Shown here in pieces: positions 13,053 through 26,645 of a DNA stretch of 64,000 nt. Source of the stretch: Cornus controversa (Eukaryota > Streptophyta > Magnoliopsida > Cornales > Cornaceae); NCBI GenBank assembly GCA_026545225.1, contig CM048845.1:78730533-78794532 (forward strand), given 5' to 3'. The notes below the pieces were generated by a model. The model was not told the origin of the DNA. It did no database searches and was given only the letters and a program-made list of their open reading frames with translations. A program made the position numbers and the translations under genes. How positions within the stretch are numbered: position 1 is the stretch's first letter; each line of letters opens with the position of its first letter.

Positions 13053-13782
13053 GTTGACACATCACTTCTCAATTGTTGAAAGTTCTGTCTGGTTCTCCCT
13101 TACATACTTCACGCTCATGACATAAAGCTTTAATCTGTTTCTTCAACTGTGCATGAATCATCTTATGAAGGATTTTCACTTTTCTGAAATCCTATTAAAG
13201 AAATTATATGCTTTCAGAATATTCATATGCAAGTAGGTTGACTATCAAATAATATTTTGCAAGAACAGATACAACACAACAAGATCTAGGCAACATGAAT
13301 TAGGTGTTATGGAAGCTTTTTCACAAAATAATTAACAAATACTAATATTGTCAACAAATTAGAATGCTTCATTATTGGACCATGGTATTTAATTCATAAA
13401 ATACATAATATTTTTATACGTTGACACATCACTTCTCAATTGTTGAAAGTTCTATCTGGTTCTCCCTTACATACTCCACGCTCATGACATAGCTTTAATC
13501 TGTTTCTTCAACTGTGCATGGATCATCTTATGAAGGATTTACACTTTTCTGAAATCCTATTAAAGAAATTATAGGCTTTCAGAATATTCATATGCAAGTA
13601 GGTTGACCATCAAATAATATTTTGCAAGAACAGATACAACACAACAATATCTATGAACATGAATTAAGCGTTATTAAGTTTTTTCACAAACTAATCAACA
13701 AATACTAATATTGTCAACAAATTAGGATGCTTCATTATTAGACCATGGTATTTAATTCATAAAATACATAAATTTTTTATAC
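13053..13782. repeat. Tandem duplication with 365 bp units
   Basis: Copy 1 is 13053-13419 and copy 2 is 13420-13782. Both begin GTTGACACATCACTTCTC and end near AAAATACATAA...TTTTTATAC. They differ by a few substitutions and small indels. The copies abut directly, indicating one fairly recent unequal exchange or slippage event. The unit has no open frame of note. Confidence 0.9.
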
Positions 13783-16157
13783 TCTTTAATGTATATGGTA
13801 CAAGAACAACCCAATTCTTATTTTTTTACCATTTTTCTAATCAAAATATCAAATAATAAGAAATTAGCTATGCAGTAAATAATAAGAAATGGGGGAAATC
13901 TTAAAGCATAATTGCTCTATTTTGACTAGGCTGGTAAGACAAACAATAATGTTAAATAATTTAAACTTTCAAAGTTGGATAATTAGATGGGGTTTTTTGC
14001 GCAGGTCTTAAAAATGCAATGTAGAGGAAGACTTTTCATGAATTAGATTTTTAGCAGTACTACTGACGAGAGTGAACTGCATGTCACATTCAAAATATGA
14101 AGAACTCATCTGAAAGTAAACTCAAAATAATTGATGGGAGTAAAGAGATATGATGTACTTGTTACATGATTTAATGCAACTTATCCACGTTTTCTATGTG
14201 GGGTAAATTATACATCATAATGGGAAGCTTATATCTTTTGACTAGCTGAAGGAAGGAAATGAGAAGCTTATATCTTTTGCATGTGTAATTGTGTACCTCT
14301 TTCTGCCAAGCTGGAGTTTCTTTCCCTTTGTGCTCATTTTACTTGTATATTTTTAACTGACATACTGAGCATTTGTGCATTTCTTGTACTCAAGATCTGT
14401 ATGTGTTACGCTAACTGCTGAATTTTAAAACTTGGTCTTGATTCTTCTTGGATTCACATGTCTCCCAATTCTAAATTCATCACTACTTTCTGTGCATTTC
14501 AGATTGTTTGGCTTCATCACCGTCTGGAATACTCGCTGAAGATACATTGGTATCCCGTGGCAAAATTTGATTGTTTTGCTTTGTGATTGCAGGGTTCCAT
14601 GTCAGCTAATACACATTTTTGTTCTATCATACAGTTTTTGTGAAGCTCTCTCACATTATGGCAATTGTAAAGTTGAAGACTGGTCCTTTCTTTTTTTGTA
14701 TCTTTTCTGTTTTTTACAGTTAAGATACAAACAGAAAAGATACAGTCTGTGCACATTACTTTTTCTTGGTTTGTAAGTTTTAAAAACAAGTGATAACTGA
14801 TTACCATAGTTATAATGGTATTTACTTTTTGGCGCATGAAATAATGATGGCAACTGGTCAGGGGTGTGTTGATCAATTAACTGTTACTTTGTGAGGTGTA
14901 AAGTGGATTGTTACAAAATGTCCTGAACATCCAGGTGAATAAAAATTCCCTAAACATCACGTGAAAGAAACTTCATCAGTTTAGCTTCAAGCTAACTGAG
15001 TAGTAGTTTTGGTCACTGGATTTTCAAGTGGAAATAAATAAATAAAATTATGGGAATTTGGAAATATTGAAGAACCGATTTGAAGATGACTGAGAAAGAT
15101 TGACTACATCTAGTTACCATTAGGAACTGTGTTTCCTACTTGGGAAGAGAACTTCTGATGTCTGTGTCTATATAACTAAAACCATCTCAATCTTTCCTTT
15201 GACTTTAATCTCAATTGTTCTTCTGGTCCTCCCCTCCTTTATCAAGATGACTCGATGTTTATGATAAATCAATGTCTTTTCCTATCCCACCTGTTTTTTT
15301 CTTTTTTTATATTTCCCTCCTTATTTTTCAATATTTTTGAAGCTTTAATATTTGGTTTATAGTGAAATTTGGTGTTTATATTGTAATGATAAGTTGAATA
15401 TAATCACACAAGCATCATTATTTGGACCCTTAACCTTTCATTGGAAAGGGGATGAGATACCACTTGGGCTAAGCCCTTGGTAGTTTGAACTATTTTTAGG
15501 TTGTCTTTGGCTGCACAAAATTGGAATTGAATTGGAATTTTAATTATGTGAATTGGAACTTCGGAATTACAATTAGATATGATTAAATATGACATATATG
15601 TACACAGTTATTTTTTGGAAAAAGCATGAAATTCATTTTATATGAATTTAAAATATAATTTTCTTTTTTGGATAAAAAAAATCTAAATAATTAAAATGTA
15701 TTATTTAGTCAAAATAAAGAATCTTTCAAATATATAATATATTTGTATATGGTTGTATATATGTCTACTACATGTAAGTATGTCTTTTTGACAAATTAAG
15801 GACAGATGTTGGAGAATAAAAAATAAAAAAATAAAGACAAATATAAGAAAAAAGAAGAGAATAATAGTTAACAAGGAAAAAAAGGGACAAAAAGAAGAAG
15901 AAATGAAGAACTCTTCATCACTTCACCTGACCACAGCATTATATACCTACATCCATGGAGATAGCGTTCTAAAACTAATGTGTATCCACCTGATTATATG
16001 TATATATTTTATATACTAGTATATAGTTTATGTAATGTGTGTGTGGAGGGTTGGAACTATTAATGGGCTAATAAGAATTTTTTTTGAATTTTTTTTTTAT
16101 TACTACTGTGTTTATTAGTTTTCAGCCAATAGCCTGGTCCACTATTGTATTTTGTAT
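13783..16157. other. Intergenic DNA without recognised genes
   Basis: AT-rich sequence with no coding signal. The only structures noted are a hairpin at 14697-14744 and a stretch at about 15500-15575 rich in AATTGGAATT that resembles part of a PIF-type MITE end (see 37667-37814). Confidence 0.4.
14697..14744. repeat. Perfect 16 bp inverted repeat (hairpin)
   Basis: The arms TGTATCTTTTCTGTTT and AAACAGAAAAGATACA are exact reverse complements around a 16-base loop. No gene lies adjacent, so a terminator or small RNA role is not supported. It may be a relic of a transposon end. Confidence 0.7.
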
Positions 16158-16166
16158 TTTCTATTA

Positions 16167-17134
16167 GGGTAAAGTGCATAAAACCCGCTCTAATTTCAAA
16201 AATGTGCAAAAAACTCCTTTCATATTCACTTTACACCCTTGTAGTTTCAAAAATGTGCAAATCAACCCTTCTGGACTAAAAATATATTTTAAGTTCTAAT
16301 TTTACCCTTCTACATAATTTCTTAATATTTTCAACAATAGCAATTTTATTTTTTTATATACTTTTTTAAAAATATTAATTTAATTATAAACAAAATATTA
16401 TTGTTTTATTATTATTTCGTGGCCGAGCAAAAAAAAATCTTCATTGTTAAAAAAAACATTTGACATTACTTAATTTCTTAATATTTTCAACAATAGAAAT
16501 TTTATTCTTTTTATATATATATTTAAAAATATTAATTTAATTATATATAAAATATTATTATTTTATTATCATTTCGTGGCCAAGCAAAAAAAATTAAAAA
16601 AAAACTTTGTTGTTTAAATTTTTTTTTTTCTGGCATTGTTTAAAAAAAACGTTTATTTTAAAAAATGCGAAAAAAAATAATTTAAAAACAATGAAGTTTT
16701 TTTTAAAAAAATTTGCTTGGCCACGAAATGATAATAAAATAATAATATTTTATATATAATTAAATTAATATTTTAAAATATATATATAAAAGAATAAATT
16801 TTCTATTGTTGAAAATATTAAGAAACTAAGTAATGTCAAATGTTTTTTTTAACAATGAAGATTTTTTTTTTTGCTCTGCCACGAAATGATAATAAAACAA
16901 GAATATTTTATTTATAATTAAATTAATATTTTTAAAAAAGTATATAAAAGAATAAAATTGCTATTGTTGAAAATATTAAGAAATTACGTAGAAGGGTAAA
17001 ATTGGAACTTAAAATGTGTTTTAGACTAGAATGGTTGATTTGCACATTTTTGAAACTACAAGGGTGTAAAGTGAATATGAAGGAGATTTTTTGTACATTT
17101 TTAAAACTAGAGGGAGGTTTTATGCACTTTACCC
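16167..17134. mobile_element. Palindromic Mutator-like element with 9 bp target duplication
   Basis: The element starts GGGTAAAGTGCATAAAAC and ends with its near-complement GGTTTTATGCACTTTACCC. Almost the whole 968 bp folds back: the left arm (16167 to about 16640) is repeated inverted in the right arm (about 16660-17134). TTTCTATTA flanks it on both sides (16158-16166 and 17135-17143), a 9 bp target-site duplication typical of Mutator-like elements. Very long terminal inverted repeats also fit that group. No transposase is encoded, so it is non-autonomous. Confidence 0.85.
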
Positions 17135-17143
17135 TTTCTATTA

Positions 17144-18236
17144 GTAATTAGTATTACAAAAAGAAAAAGAATGTCCTCGATTTTATTTTTAATATTTATA
17201 ACATATTTTTGTCATAAAAATTACTGTGTTTATTTTTAATTTTTTTTACTTTTAGCACTCTCCAATTTGCAATTCTGGCTCATCGGCTGAGTCTAATTTA
17301 TACTCAGAAGAGTGAAAAAGGTGAATAGATGATCCAGTAAAGGAGCTGGTCAGATTCTTCGTGCACAGTAACATTTGAGTCCGCCCAATGCATATTTTGT
17401 TAAATTGGTATTATACTGAGATAATAAAGATAGCAATTAGCATCCAGAGTCTATAATCTCAATTGAGCATCCACATTGCATAATCTAAATTGAGCATCAA
17501 AACAACGAAGAAAAGGAATTTTGAAGATAAATAAACCACTAGGTCATTAGTTTAGCTCTCATAACATCTTCTCTCTCAAATGGAGGGTGAGTGTTGGTGC
17601 CTTATAATAGGCATTTGTGGGTGTGTAGGGTATACAAAATTCCAATGTTTCCTTCATTAGGCTATGACTTCGCAGCAACTTTGAGTGATTTTTTTTTTTT
17701 TTTTGTCACTTTTTTTTAGAACAAGGAATTGTTTCAATCAAGCATTCTTTGAATTCGTGACTACAACGTTAAACTCAGATGTTTGTAATCATCTGCAAAT
17801 CATGAATTTCATTTAAATTAGGACTTGACTTGAGGCTTCAAATGCATTGTAATACAACGTTTTCTCAAACTATTCTAAAGTTCGAAGAAGGTTTCAAATT
17901 TCCTTTCATCATACATCATCAAATCAACATAGTCCAAGTTTAGGACCTTGGAGACTTATCCTTGTACCATCTTGATGATAGATTTTGGGGTTTGAAGTAT
18001 AAAAAACCAACCGTTCCAAAAGTGGTCTAAATTATTAGACTCTTCATTGATTTATTTTATTTGCTTATTAGCTTCAAAAGTGGTCTAAGACCCTCTCCTA
18101 GAACATGATCTTGTGCATAACATAGGAAGTTTGTCTTATAAAAATACATGTGATTAGTATAAAGTAGTATTTGAGTTGGAATTAAATTTTATATCAACGA
18201 ATAAAATCTATATCATTATAGAAAAAACATTAAATT
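17144..18236. other. Intergenic spacer
   Basis: AT-rich DNA between the palindromic element and the Copia element. I see no coding region or clear repeat. Confidence 0.4.
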
Positions 18237-18241
18237 GAAAG

Positions 18242-18434
18242 AATTGAAAAGTTGGCTTCTTATTTTTCATATATCTCAAGAATATTTATACATGATACAC
18301 AATCCTATTTTAGGATAGTCAATCATACAATCAATAAAAATCAATTAGACAACTATATAATCAATCTGACAACTAATTTCTAGTTAAATAAGGAAACACC
18401 AATATACAGAATAATTACATAATATACACTAACT
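18242..18434 (-). repeat. 3' LTR of the Copia element
   Basis: It shares long identical blocks with 22909-23093, such as ATACATGATACACAATCCTA and GACAACTAATT. The adjacent purine tract lies on the internal side, which makes this the 3' LTR for a minus-strand element. The outer dinucleotides are not a clean TG/CA pair, probably through mutation. Confidence 0.85.
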
Positions 18435-18441
18435 CTCCCCC

Positions 18442-21400
18442 TCAAGTTGGTGTATATATATCGTACATGCCCAACTTGGATAGTGATATATAAAATGGAC
18501 CACTAGTTACAACATGGGTTATCGTATCAACCACCTGATCTGCACTCTTAATGTAGGGAACCCTTATCAGACCAAAATCTAGGTTATCTTTGATGTAGTT
18601 CCTGTCAAGTTCAACATGCTTCGTTCGGTCATGCTGTACCAGGTTATTTGCAATCTCAATAGCTGTTGTGTTATCACAAAAGAGCATCATGGGTTTATTT
18701 GAACCAAACCCGAGCTTATTTAAAAGAATTCTTGGCTAAGTAAATTCCGTAGTTGCATGATGGAGCGCACGGTATTCAATTTCTGCACTAGACAATGATA
18801 CCACACTCTGTTTCTTACTCCTCCAGGTCACCAAATTACCTCCTACAAATGACACATACCCTGACGTAGACTTCCTATCTAATCTGGATGCAGCAAAGTC
18901 AGAGTCTGTGTAACCCACAATATCAAGATGTCCATGTTTGGAGAACATAATACCTTGGCCTGGAGAGGACTTCAGAAAAGTCAGGATACGATTCACTGTA
19001 TTCATATGTCGGTCACTCGGATTATGCATGGATTGACTTATAACACTAACTGTATATGATAAGTCAAGTCTAGTGTGAGTTAAATAGATCAATTTCCCCA
19101 CTAGTCTCTGATATTTCTCTTTGTTCGTTGGAATCTGATCAGGATAGATAGACAGGTCGTGATTCACTTCAATGGGAGTATCTACACGTTCACAGGCGGA
19201 GTTACCAGTTTTAGCCAAGAGATTTAATGTATACTTTCGTTGTGAGAGGAAGAGTCTTTGCTTGGACCGAGACACTTCAATGCCCAAGAAGTATTTTAGA
19301 GCCCCTAAGTCCTTCATTTCAAATTCCTTGGCCATATATCTCCGAAGCTTATCTATTTCACCAGAGTTACTACCTTTAATAATCATGTCATCAACATAAA
19401 CAATAAGCAAAGTAATGTCATCACCATCTGTCTTATAGAACAGGTATGCCAAAGCTTGCTTAAAACCATACTTCTTCATTGAGTAACTTAACATGCCAAA
19501 CCATGCCCTTGGCGACTGCTTCAACCCATACAGAGCCTTTTTCAGTTTGCATACCTTACTTCCTTTTGGTGTAAACCCTAGAGGGAGATCCATGTACACC
19601 TCCTTTATCATATCACCATGGAGGAAGGTATTATTCACATCTAACAGTGTTCATCTTGGCCACAGGAGCAAAGATCTCTTGAGAATCAATCCCATAAGTT
19701 TGGGTGTATCCTTTGGCAACCAATCTAGCCTTGTACCTATCAATTGTCCTATTGGACTTATATTTTATTGAAAACACCCACTTACATCCCACTGTCTTAT
19801 TTTCCTGAGGTAGCTCGACCATCTCCCCAGTAAAGTTCTTCTGGAGAGCCTTCATTTCTCCTACCATAGCAAACTTCCACTTAGGATCTTCAAGGGCTTC
19901 TTGAAAATGACTAGGAATAGACACAGAAGACAACTGAAGGGCAAAAGCTAGGTGAATCTTAGATAGATGATGATAAGAGACAAAATCAGAAATGGGATAA
20001 ACAACATTAGAAGATGGCTTTGAGAAACCCAACTTATCAGGTTCTTTACGATCACGAAGAGGATATCTCTTACCTTGATCACCACCTTGTGGATCCAAAG
20101 TAGCAGTTTTGAAAGTTAAAGGAGAAAAAAATATACCTTAGGAGTAGTCTTGGAAGAGTCATCCGATAGCATGGTAATATCATCAAGAAGAGTATTGAAA
20201 CTTGGAGGGGATATGCTAGTAACATCCTTGTTCTTCCTTGTATAACCTTGTTAGAACAACTAGGCTGATCTTTCACTTCTTATTTCCTCAGGTTCAGACT
20301 CAACTGCTATAGGGTTGGGAGCATCTAAAGACTCCCCCTTACCCAAATCAGTTGAATCCTCCCCCAGACCCGAAATCCATAACCTCTTCTCTTCTAACCA
20401 TAACCATTCATCTTCCTTACTACTAATCTCCCCCTGAAGAGGAACTAGAGACACATCCCCAGAAAAACAATACTCTTGTTCACATAACTGAACATTTATA
20501 AACACATAGTATTTTCCTGTAGGAGGATGAAATCATTTATTACCTTTTTGGGAATTAGAGTATCTAAGAAATACACACTTAAGAGCATAAGGATCAAGCT
20601 TATCCCTTTAATGAGAATGCACATGAACATAACACACACAACCAAAAACCTTAGGACAAATATTTAAAGCAAAAGGAATAGGGTGAAACCGTAATAACAT
20701 TCTCAAAAGAGTTTGATAGTCAATGATATGAGTAGGCATTCGGTTGATGAGAAAGACAACGGTCATAATATCCTCATCCCAGAAACGTTTGGGAACACGC
20801 ATAGTAAAGCATAAAGCCTGGGCTACCTCTAGAATGTGGCGGTTCTTATGCTTTGCTATGTCGTTCTGTTGTGGCATGTATGTATACGTTGTCTGGTGGA
20901 GAATGTCATGTTCTTTGAATAAATCAGCAAGAGACTGATTCACAAACTCACGACCATTATCAAAGTGAAAAACCTGAACTTGAGTATGAAATTGTGTGAT
21001 AATCATTTTGAAAAATTGAGGGATAACGTGTATAATATCACTCTTAGACTTCAGCAAATATACCCAGCTCACCCAAGTACAATCATCAATAAAAGATACA
21101 AAATATTTATAACTCGAAGCAAAAGGAGTAGAAAAAGGACCCCGATCAGTATAACCACAGGTAAAAGGAATCGGACTTTTATTAAACTTATTTTGAAAGG
21201 TACATGATGATTTTTAGCATAAATGCATTGTTCACACCTTAAACTAGAAATAGAAACATCCGAAACAATTAAGGAAATAAACGTTCTAAATAAGAAAAAG
21301 ATGGATGACCCAAATGACAATGCCATAAAAGAATCTTCTCTCTATCAAAGGTCTCTCTTGCTACTTGACAACCACGACTAGATTCAGACTACAACTCCCC

Positions 21401-22685
21401 TGCCCCCTCCAAGTAGTAAAGTCCTCCCCTTTCCTTACCTACGTCAATCGTCATCTTCGTAAGATTGTCCTGAAACACACAATGAGTAGAGTGAAAGGTT
21501 ATAGAACAATTAAGATATTTTGTAATCTTGCTAATGGAAAGAAAACTATTTGAGAGATTAGGCGCAAGTAAGACAAAAGACGTGAGTGGGAGAAAGTGAG
21601 ACATTTTCGGCCCCTAAAATCAACATAGGAGTCCCATTAACAACTTTAACAGACTTAACAGGTGAGGGCATTAGAGAGTCAAGGAAGGAAGATTTACTAT
21701 TCATATGATTAGTGGCCCCTGAATCAATAACCCAAGTGTTAGAGGTAGCAAAAATAAAAATCGAACCAGAATTACCTTCTTGAGAAGACAATCATGAAAC
21801 ATGAAAAGCAGAAGCAGGAGTAGTGTCGGATAGGGCAACCTAAGAAGATTTTTTGTTTTTTTCTCTCGGCTTGCTTGAGCTTATACCACTCTGGATAACC
21901 ATGCTTCTTCCAGGAAACATCTACTGTATGTTTGGTGTTGTTGCAGTGAGTACAGAAGCGAGAAGAAAAGTTGGTAGAAGGAGCAAAAAATGATGGCCAA
22001 GTATTATTCCTTTGGGCAGCTAGTGTGGAGGCCTCAGAATGATCTTCCATTCCCATGGTGACTTTTCTTTGTGCTTCGCGACATACAAGAGAATAGGCTT
22101 CATCCAAGCTTGGTAAAGGAGAGGTGGCCAAGATACGACTACTAACTTGATCTAAACTGTGATCAAGTCCTGCAAGAACATATAGACCCGATCCTCTGCA
22201 GTACGCTTCCTTTGTTTCTTAATATCAATTGGACACGTCATATCATTTCGCCTATGATAATCAAAGTTCATGAATATTAAGTTTAACTCATTGCAATATT
22301 CTGCATGATGGCGACCACCTTGATGTGATTGAAATGATTTCTTCATCAATTCATAGGCTTGAAAAGAATCAGAAACATCAAGATAACTCTTCTTGACCGT
22401 ATCTCAAACCTCTTTAGTCGTTCCACACTGCCTAAAGTGTGACATCAACTTGTCAGTCATGGAATTGATGAGCCAAGACTTGACTAGAGTGTCTTCAGCC
22501 TCCCATTCATCATAGCTTGGATTACTTTCTACGGGTGTAGCCTTTCTCCCTGTAATATAGCCCTTCTTCTTTTTGCCAGCAATATGCATCTCCAAAATTT
22601 GAGACCAAACACGATAATTAGCACCATCCAATTTAATAGAAGGAATTGGAGAGGAAGTCTCATGAATGGTCACCGTGGAAGACAT
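18442..22685 (-). pseudogene. Copia gag-pol polyprotein, broken by frameshifts
   Basis: From the 5' end on the minus strand: a gag N terminus starting at 22685 with the LDGANYRVWS motif; a zinc-knuckle-like FCTHCNNTKHTVDVSW (about 21915-21965) whose last cysteine is replaced by serine; protease WVIDSGATNHM (about 21715); an integrase zinc region CEQCIYAKNHH (about 21225) and core HFDNGREFVNQ (about 20950); and reverse transcriptase KARLVAKGYTQ (about 19700), LHGDMIKEVYMDLP and YVDDMI (about 19395). RNase H TDSDFAASRLDRKSTSGY follows at about 18880, ending at 18442. The frames are disrupted at least between gag and protease, between integrase and RT, at 19630-19640 and near 18735. No functional polyprotein is possible. 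Confidence 0.92.
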
Positions 22686-22908
22686 CTATTTTTGCAGACA
22701 TGATCGTGTAACGAAGTGGCGCCAAGGGTTGGAAAGATTTATAAAGTGGCGGCTAGGGTTTAGAGTAGGACGGTGATAGAAGATATGCAGGCAGTACGAG
22801 ATAAAAACGGCAGCCACTGCAGTTCTTCAGGATTAGGGCTTCAGCTAGAAAAAGAAAGGGAAAACAAAAAGCAGCAGTGGAATTTCTCTGCCTATGCTCT
22901 TATACCAT

Positions 22909-23093
22909 ATTGAAAAATTGACTCTTTTTTTCTATACATCTCAAGGGTTTTTATACATGATACACAATCCTATGTTAGGATAATCAATCATACAATTAAT
23001 CAGAATCAATACTATATAATCAATATGACAACTAATTCCTAGTTAAATAAGAAAACACCAATATATAGAATAATTACATAATATACGCTAACT
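22909..23093 (-). repeat. 5' LTR of the Copia element
   Basis: Partner of 18242-18434, differing by several substitutions and small indels. The primer-binding-site-like sequence lies directly inside it, at about 22894-22908 on the plus-strand coordinates. Confidence 0.85.
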
Positions 23094-23532
23094 GAAAGCA
23101 AATCAATCTTTATAATAAATCGTAATCTTTAATTTTTTTTTTTCTAAAGTTATATATTTTTTTATCATTTTCTAAATCTATGTTTAATTTTTACTTAAAT
23201 AAAAACTATGTTGTATAGTTCAATAAGGAAGCCAATGAAATCTTGTTTGATTTTAAAAAAAAAATTTAAAATTACATTATTATGCGATTAAATTAATTAC
23301 TTTTAAGTAGTATATAATATTATATAAAGGGTTAAGTGCAAAAAACACAAATATAGAAATGTGCAAAAAACACCCCTTCAATTTAGTATGCTCGTATCAC
23401 CCCTCACTAGTTGTCTCCGGTGTGCAAATACCCCCCTATGGCTATATTCCATTCAAAAATGGTCGTTGACTGGCATGTCTAACTTCAATATTAAATAAAT
23501 TTTCAAAATTACCTTTTTCAAAAGGCCATAAT

Positions 23533-26500
23533 TGTAATGACAGGACCATTTATCGGGTCGAATTCGGGTCGGGTTATGTTATATATAGTTGTTTCTCTTT
23601 AAACTTTGAAAATTCATAACTCACTCATCTTAAATCCGATTTAGGTGATTCTTTTTTTGAAATTGAGTTTTTTGAAAATTTATTTTTATTGGAATTGATT
23701 TCATTTAGAGAATCCAAAGGAACTGAGCCCAATTTTTTCAAAGTGGAGAAACACGAATTTTTTTCTTATGTTGGAAAGAAAGAAATGTTAAAATCTATCG
23801 GGTTTAATTTTTATTGTTTCTTGGTGATTATTACATGTAGGGACTCACATTTAGAGGTTTGAAATATTTTGTGTCCATCCGGAATTATTTTTCGGGTTCG
23901 TTTAGGTGAAATGGGCATTTTGGGCCCGGGCGCTGTTTTAGGGCTTCGGGACCGATTTGGTGGGCTCGTTTTGGATTTCGATGCTGAATAAATATTTTTA
24001 TTCATATTGTGACATTTTTGAATGGCATTTGAAAATTTAAAATTTTAGAAATAAACTGGGACGCATTTGGACACCGTATGAGACTTATATGATAGATATA
24101 CACATAAGTGGGATAAATTGTGACTTGTGGGGCCCACATAACCCAAAAGTGAACAATTTTTTCAAGTGACAGAACCCTTGGTCGGCAGCCCCATCTTCCT
24201 TCTTCATTTCATTTTCTCTCTCTCTCTCTCTCTCTAGGACTCCATTAAAGAAACCTTGAGATCTACTTTCTCTCTCTAGATTTTGGACCTCTTCAAGGTT
24301 GTTTTGGCTCAAGTGTCCAAGAGAAAAGTTGTAGAGCTCGGCTAGGGCTATCCATTGATCAGAAAATTATCCATTTTTGGGCTCATTTGGAAGGTGTAAG
24401 ACATATACAACTCCTCTTCTTCACCCCATTTTTGCATAAGTTGCTTCATTGAGGTAGGGGGTTTTAGTTTCAAGTTTTATTTGGCTAAAATTTACATATA
24501 TTTACTCATGGAGTGTTTAGGATTTTACTTCATCTAACTCCATTTTAAATCTCATGAATATATTGATATTGTCTCATATTTTAATGATGATTATGTAAGC
24601 ATCGTGTTTTGTTTTTGTATTTATGAGATATATGGAGGATGGGTTGATTATATGTTGAATAAAGTGCTGATTTTTGGGTTGTGGATGTATGGGTTATTTT
24701 GTGATGTTATAAAAGTTGGTGATGTATGGAGAATGAGCTGAATTTGTTGATGGAGTACATGCTGATTTTTTTTCTTCTTTTGTTGATTGTAGTACTTTGT
24801 GTTCCTCTTTAAATTTTTAAATGACTAAGAATGACTTGTGGAATATATGTTTAAATTTGTGGTCAAGAATATGCATTTCATATTGTGTATTGTGCCTATA
24901 TTAATGAGATTGGTTATGTCAAGAATAATGAAATTATGTCATGCTAGGTGAAATCCTAGGACATGAATTGAGTGCAATTACATTGTTTATGTGCGTGTGA
25001 ATATTGCACATATGTTAATTTGATTGATTATGCCACAATGTGTTTGGATGATGATTTTGGGATTTGATGTCGCGCTTAAGGATATTGTCCCTTGAGGGAA
25101 ATCCTCATATATTGGCCAATTAAGGTGGTCACCGGCGGGCTAGTATCCCGGAAAGAACCATTAGGAATGTCGTCAATGGCACGTGTCCTATTTGATGCCT
25201 AGTGCGTGCCACAAACACGTAACTTGAAGGGTGTCTTGCGAGTCAATCCCACTTGATGATTTTGAGATTTTCGTTTATATACTTTGATATTTGAATTGCA
25301 CACTTGCTTTACACGTTTTATGTATGTTAATGTTACCCTTGATTAAATTGTGGAGGTTATTGTTGCAATGTCATTTCATGTTTTAAACTATTTCAAAGAT
25401 TAGGCATTTAGGGAGCATGAACCCTAGTTGCATCATTGATCACTTAATGGTTTGATATATGGTATAGTTGGCGATATAAAGCTTTTAACTTGCCTTCTAC
25501 TGAGCTATGAGTGGACAAGCTCACCCCCTAAACATTTCAGGTAAAGGAGTCGACACCGGAGAGAGTTGAGCCTCCATTGGTGCAACAAATTTCAAGGAGT
25601 TTCTTTTAATATTAAGGCCTCATGCAGCCTCCATTTAGTTATATGTATGATGAAATTTGTTTAGAAGCATTCTTGTGGCCTTTTGTATACCTAGCCACCA
25701 ACTTCATGTTTAGGATTGCTTCTCCTTGAATTTCATTTCTTTTGACTCTTTTGAAGAGGTGTATGTAATGACACCTAAATGTCATGTTGTATGTACAAGT
25801 TAATGATCTTGACTCATGTTGCACCATACTTCATTTTTGGATTTTGATATCTTCAGTTGGGACTTGTCATGGATGATTTTAGGTTCATATTCATGCTCAT
25901 ATCATGTATTAGGTTCAGTTTGGATCAGGTTTATGGGAGAAATGGAAAGGAAAAATTCTCTTGACAGATTGTTCACGAAAGGACCCCTTTCTGTCCAGAT
26001 TTTGCAAAATTTTTTTGATAGGCCTAAACTACTCCAAATGACTTGAAATTTTTACCATGTCTTCTAATAGATGTCTAGTGCTTCCAGATTAAATTTCATG
26101 AATTTTGGAAAGCTACAGATTTTTACAAAAATCCGACAGTGTCCTACTGTCAGATTTTGAACCCACTGTTTTGTGCTGACTTGGAAAATTCGTTTGACCC
26201 ATTTTCAAAACTCTATAAATTATGAAAATTTCCAAAATTTGATCCCCTTATGTCTATTTTCTAAATACCAAAGACCAGAATTTTATAAATTCTTTAAGGC
26301 ATTTAAATGAGTCCATCCTCGACGAAGGTCTGTTTTTAGTTCGCACCATGTTAGCTGTTTTAACTTGTAAAACTGATTTCATTGGCATATTTTCAGCTGT
26401 TGGTTTTTGATCATCCATGTGGTACGTTTAGTCTAGTTTTCATAGAATTTTAATTTGCTCCGTTTCGAGTTAAAATGAATTTGTTATGAATTTTTTTGTA

Positions 26501-26640
26501 ACGGGTGTTCAGATTTTCTTCTAGCTGAGGGCTGATTTTTTTTATATTTTTTATTCTAGTTTTATACTTTGGGCTCGGTTTGAGTCCGACAACTCTCTTT
26601 TCACCCATGGATCTCAAGTCTCAAGGTTCAGGGCGTGACA
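23533..26640 (+). repeat. Solo LTR of a Gypsy-type retrotransposon, 3.1 kb
   Basis: Starts TGTAATGACAGGACC and ends GGGCGTGACA, giving the TG...CA termini of an LTR. ATAAT flanks it perfectly on both sides (23528-23532 and 26641-26645). No gag or pol adjoins it, so it is the product of LTR-LTR recombination. It contains a CT microsatellite near 24215-24236. Its length and TGTAA/GTGACA ends resemble LTRs of chromovirus-type Ty3/Gypsy elements (inference). It is a different family from the solo LTR at 27012. Confidence 0.8.
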
Positions 26641-26645
26641 ATAAT

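Larger units (their letters stand above)
18242..23093 (-). mobile_element. Ty1/Copia LTR retrotransposon, complete but inactive
   Basis: Two related LTRs of about 190 bp (18242-18434 and 22909-23093) flank a gag-pol region read on the minus strand. GAAAG occurs just outside both ends (18237-18241 and 23094-23098), a 5 bp target duplication. Next to the upstream LTR, a TATGGTATAAGAGC primer-binding site resembles the initiator methionine tRNA type. Next to the downstream LTR lies the purine tract CTTGAGGGGGAGAG. The order protease, integrase, reverse transcriptase, RNase H is diagnostic of Copia. LTR divergence and multiple frameshifts show an old, inactive insertion. Confidence 0.93.

Noticed and set aside
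14517-14876. Several overlapping open frames on both strands
   Set aside because: They overlap each other and the hairpin, with no domain or codon pattern suggesting a gene.
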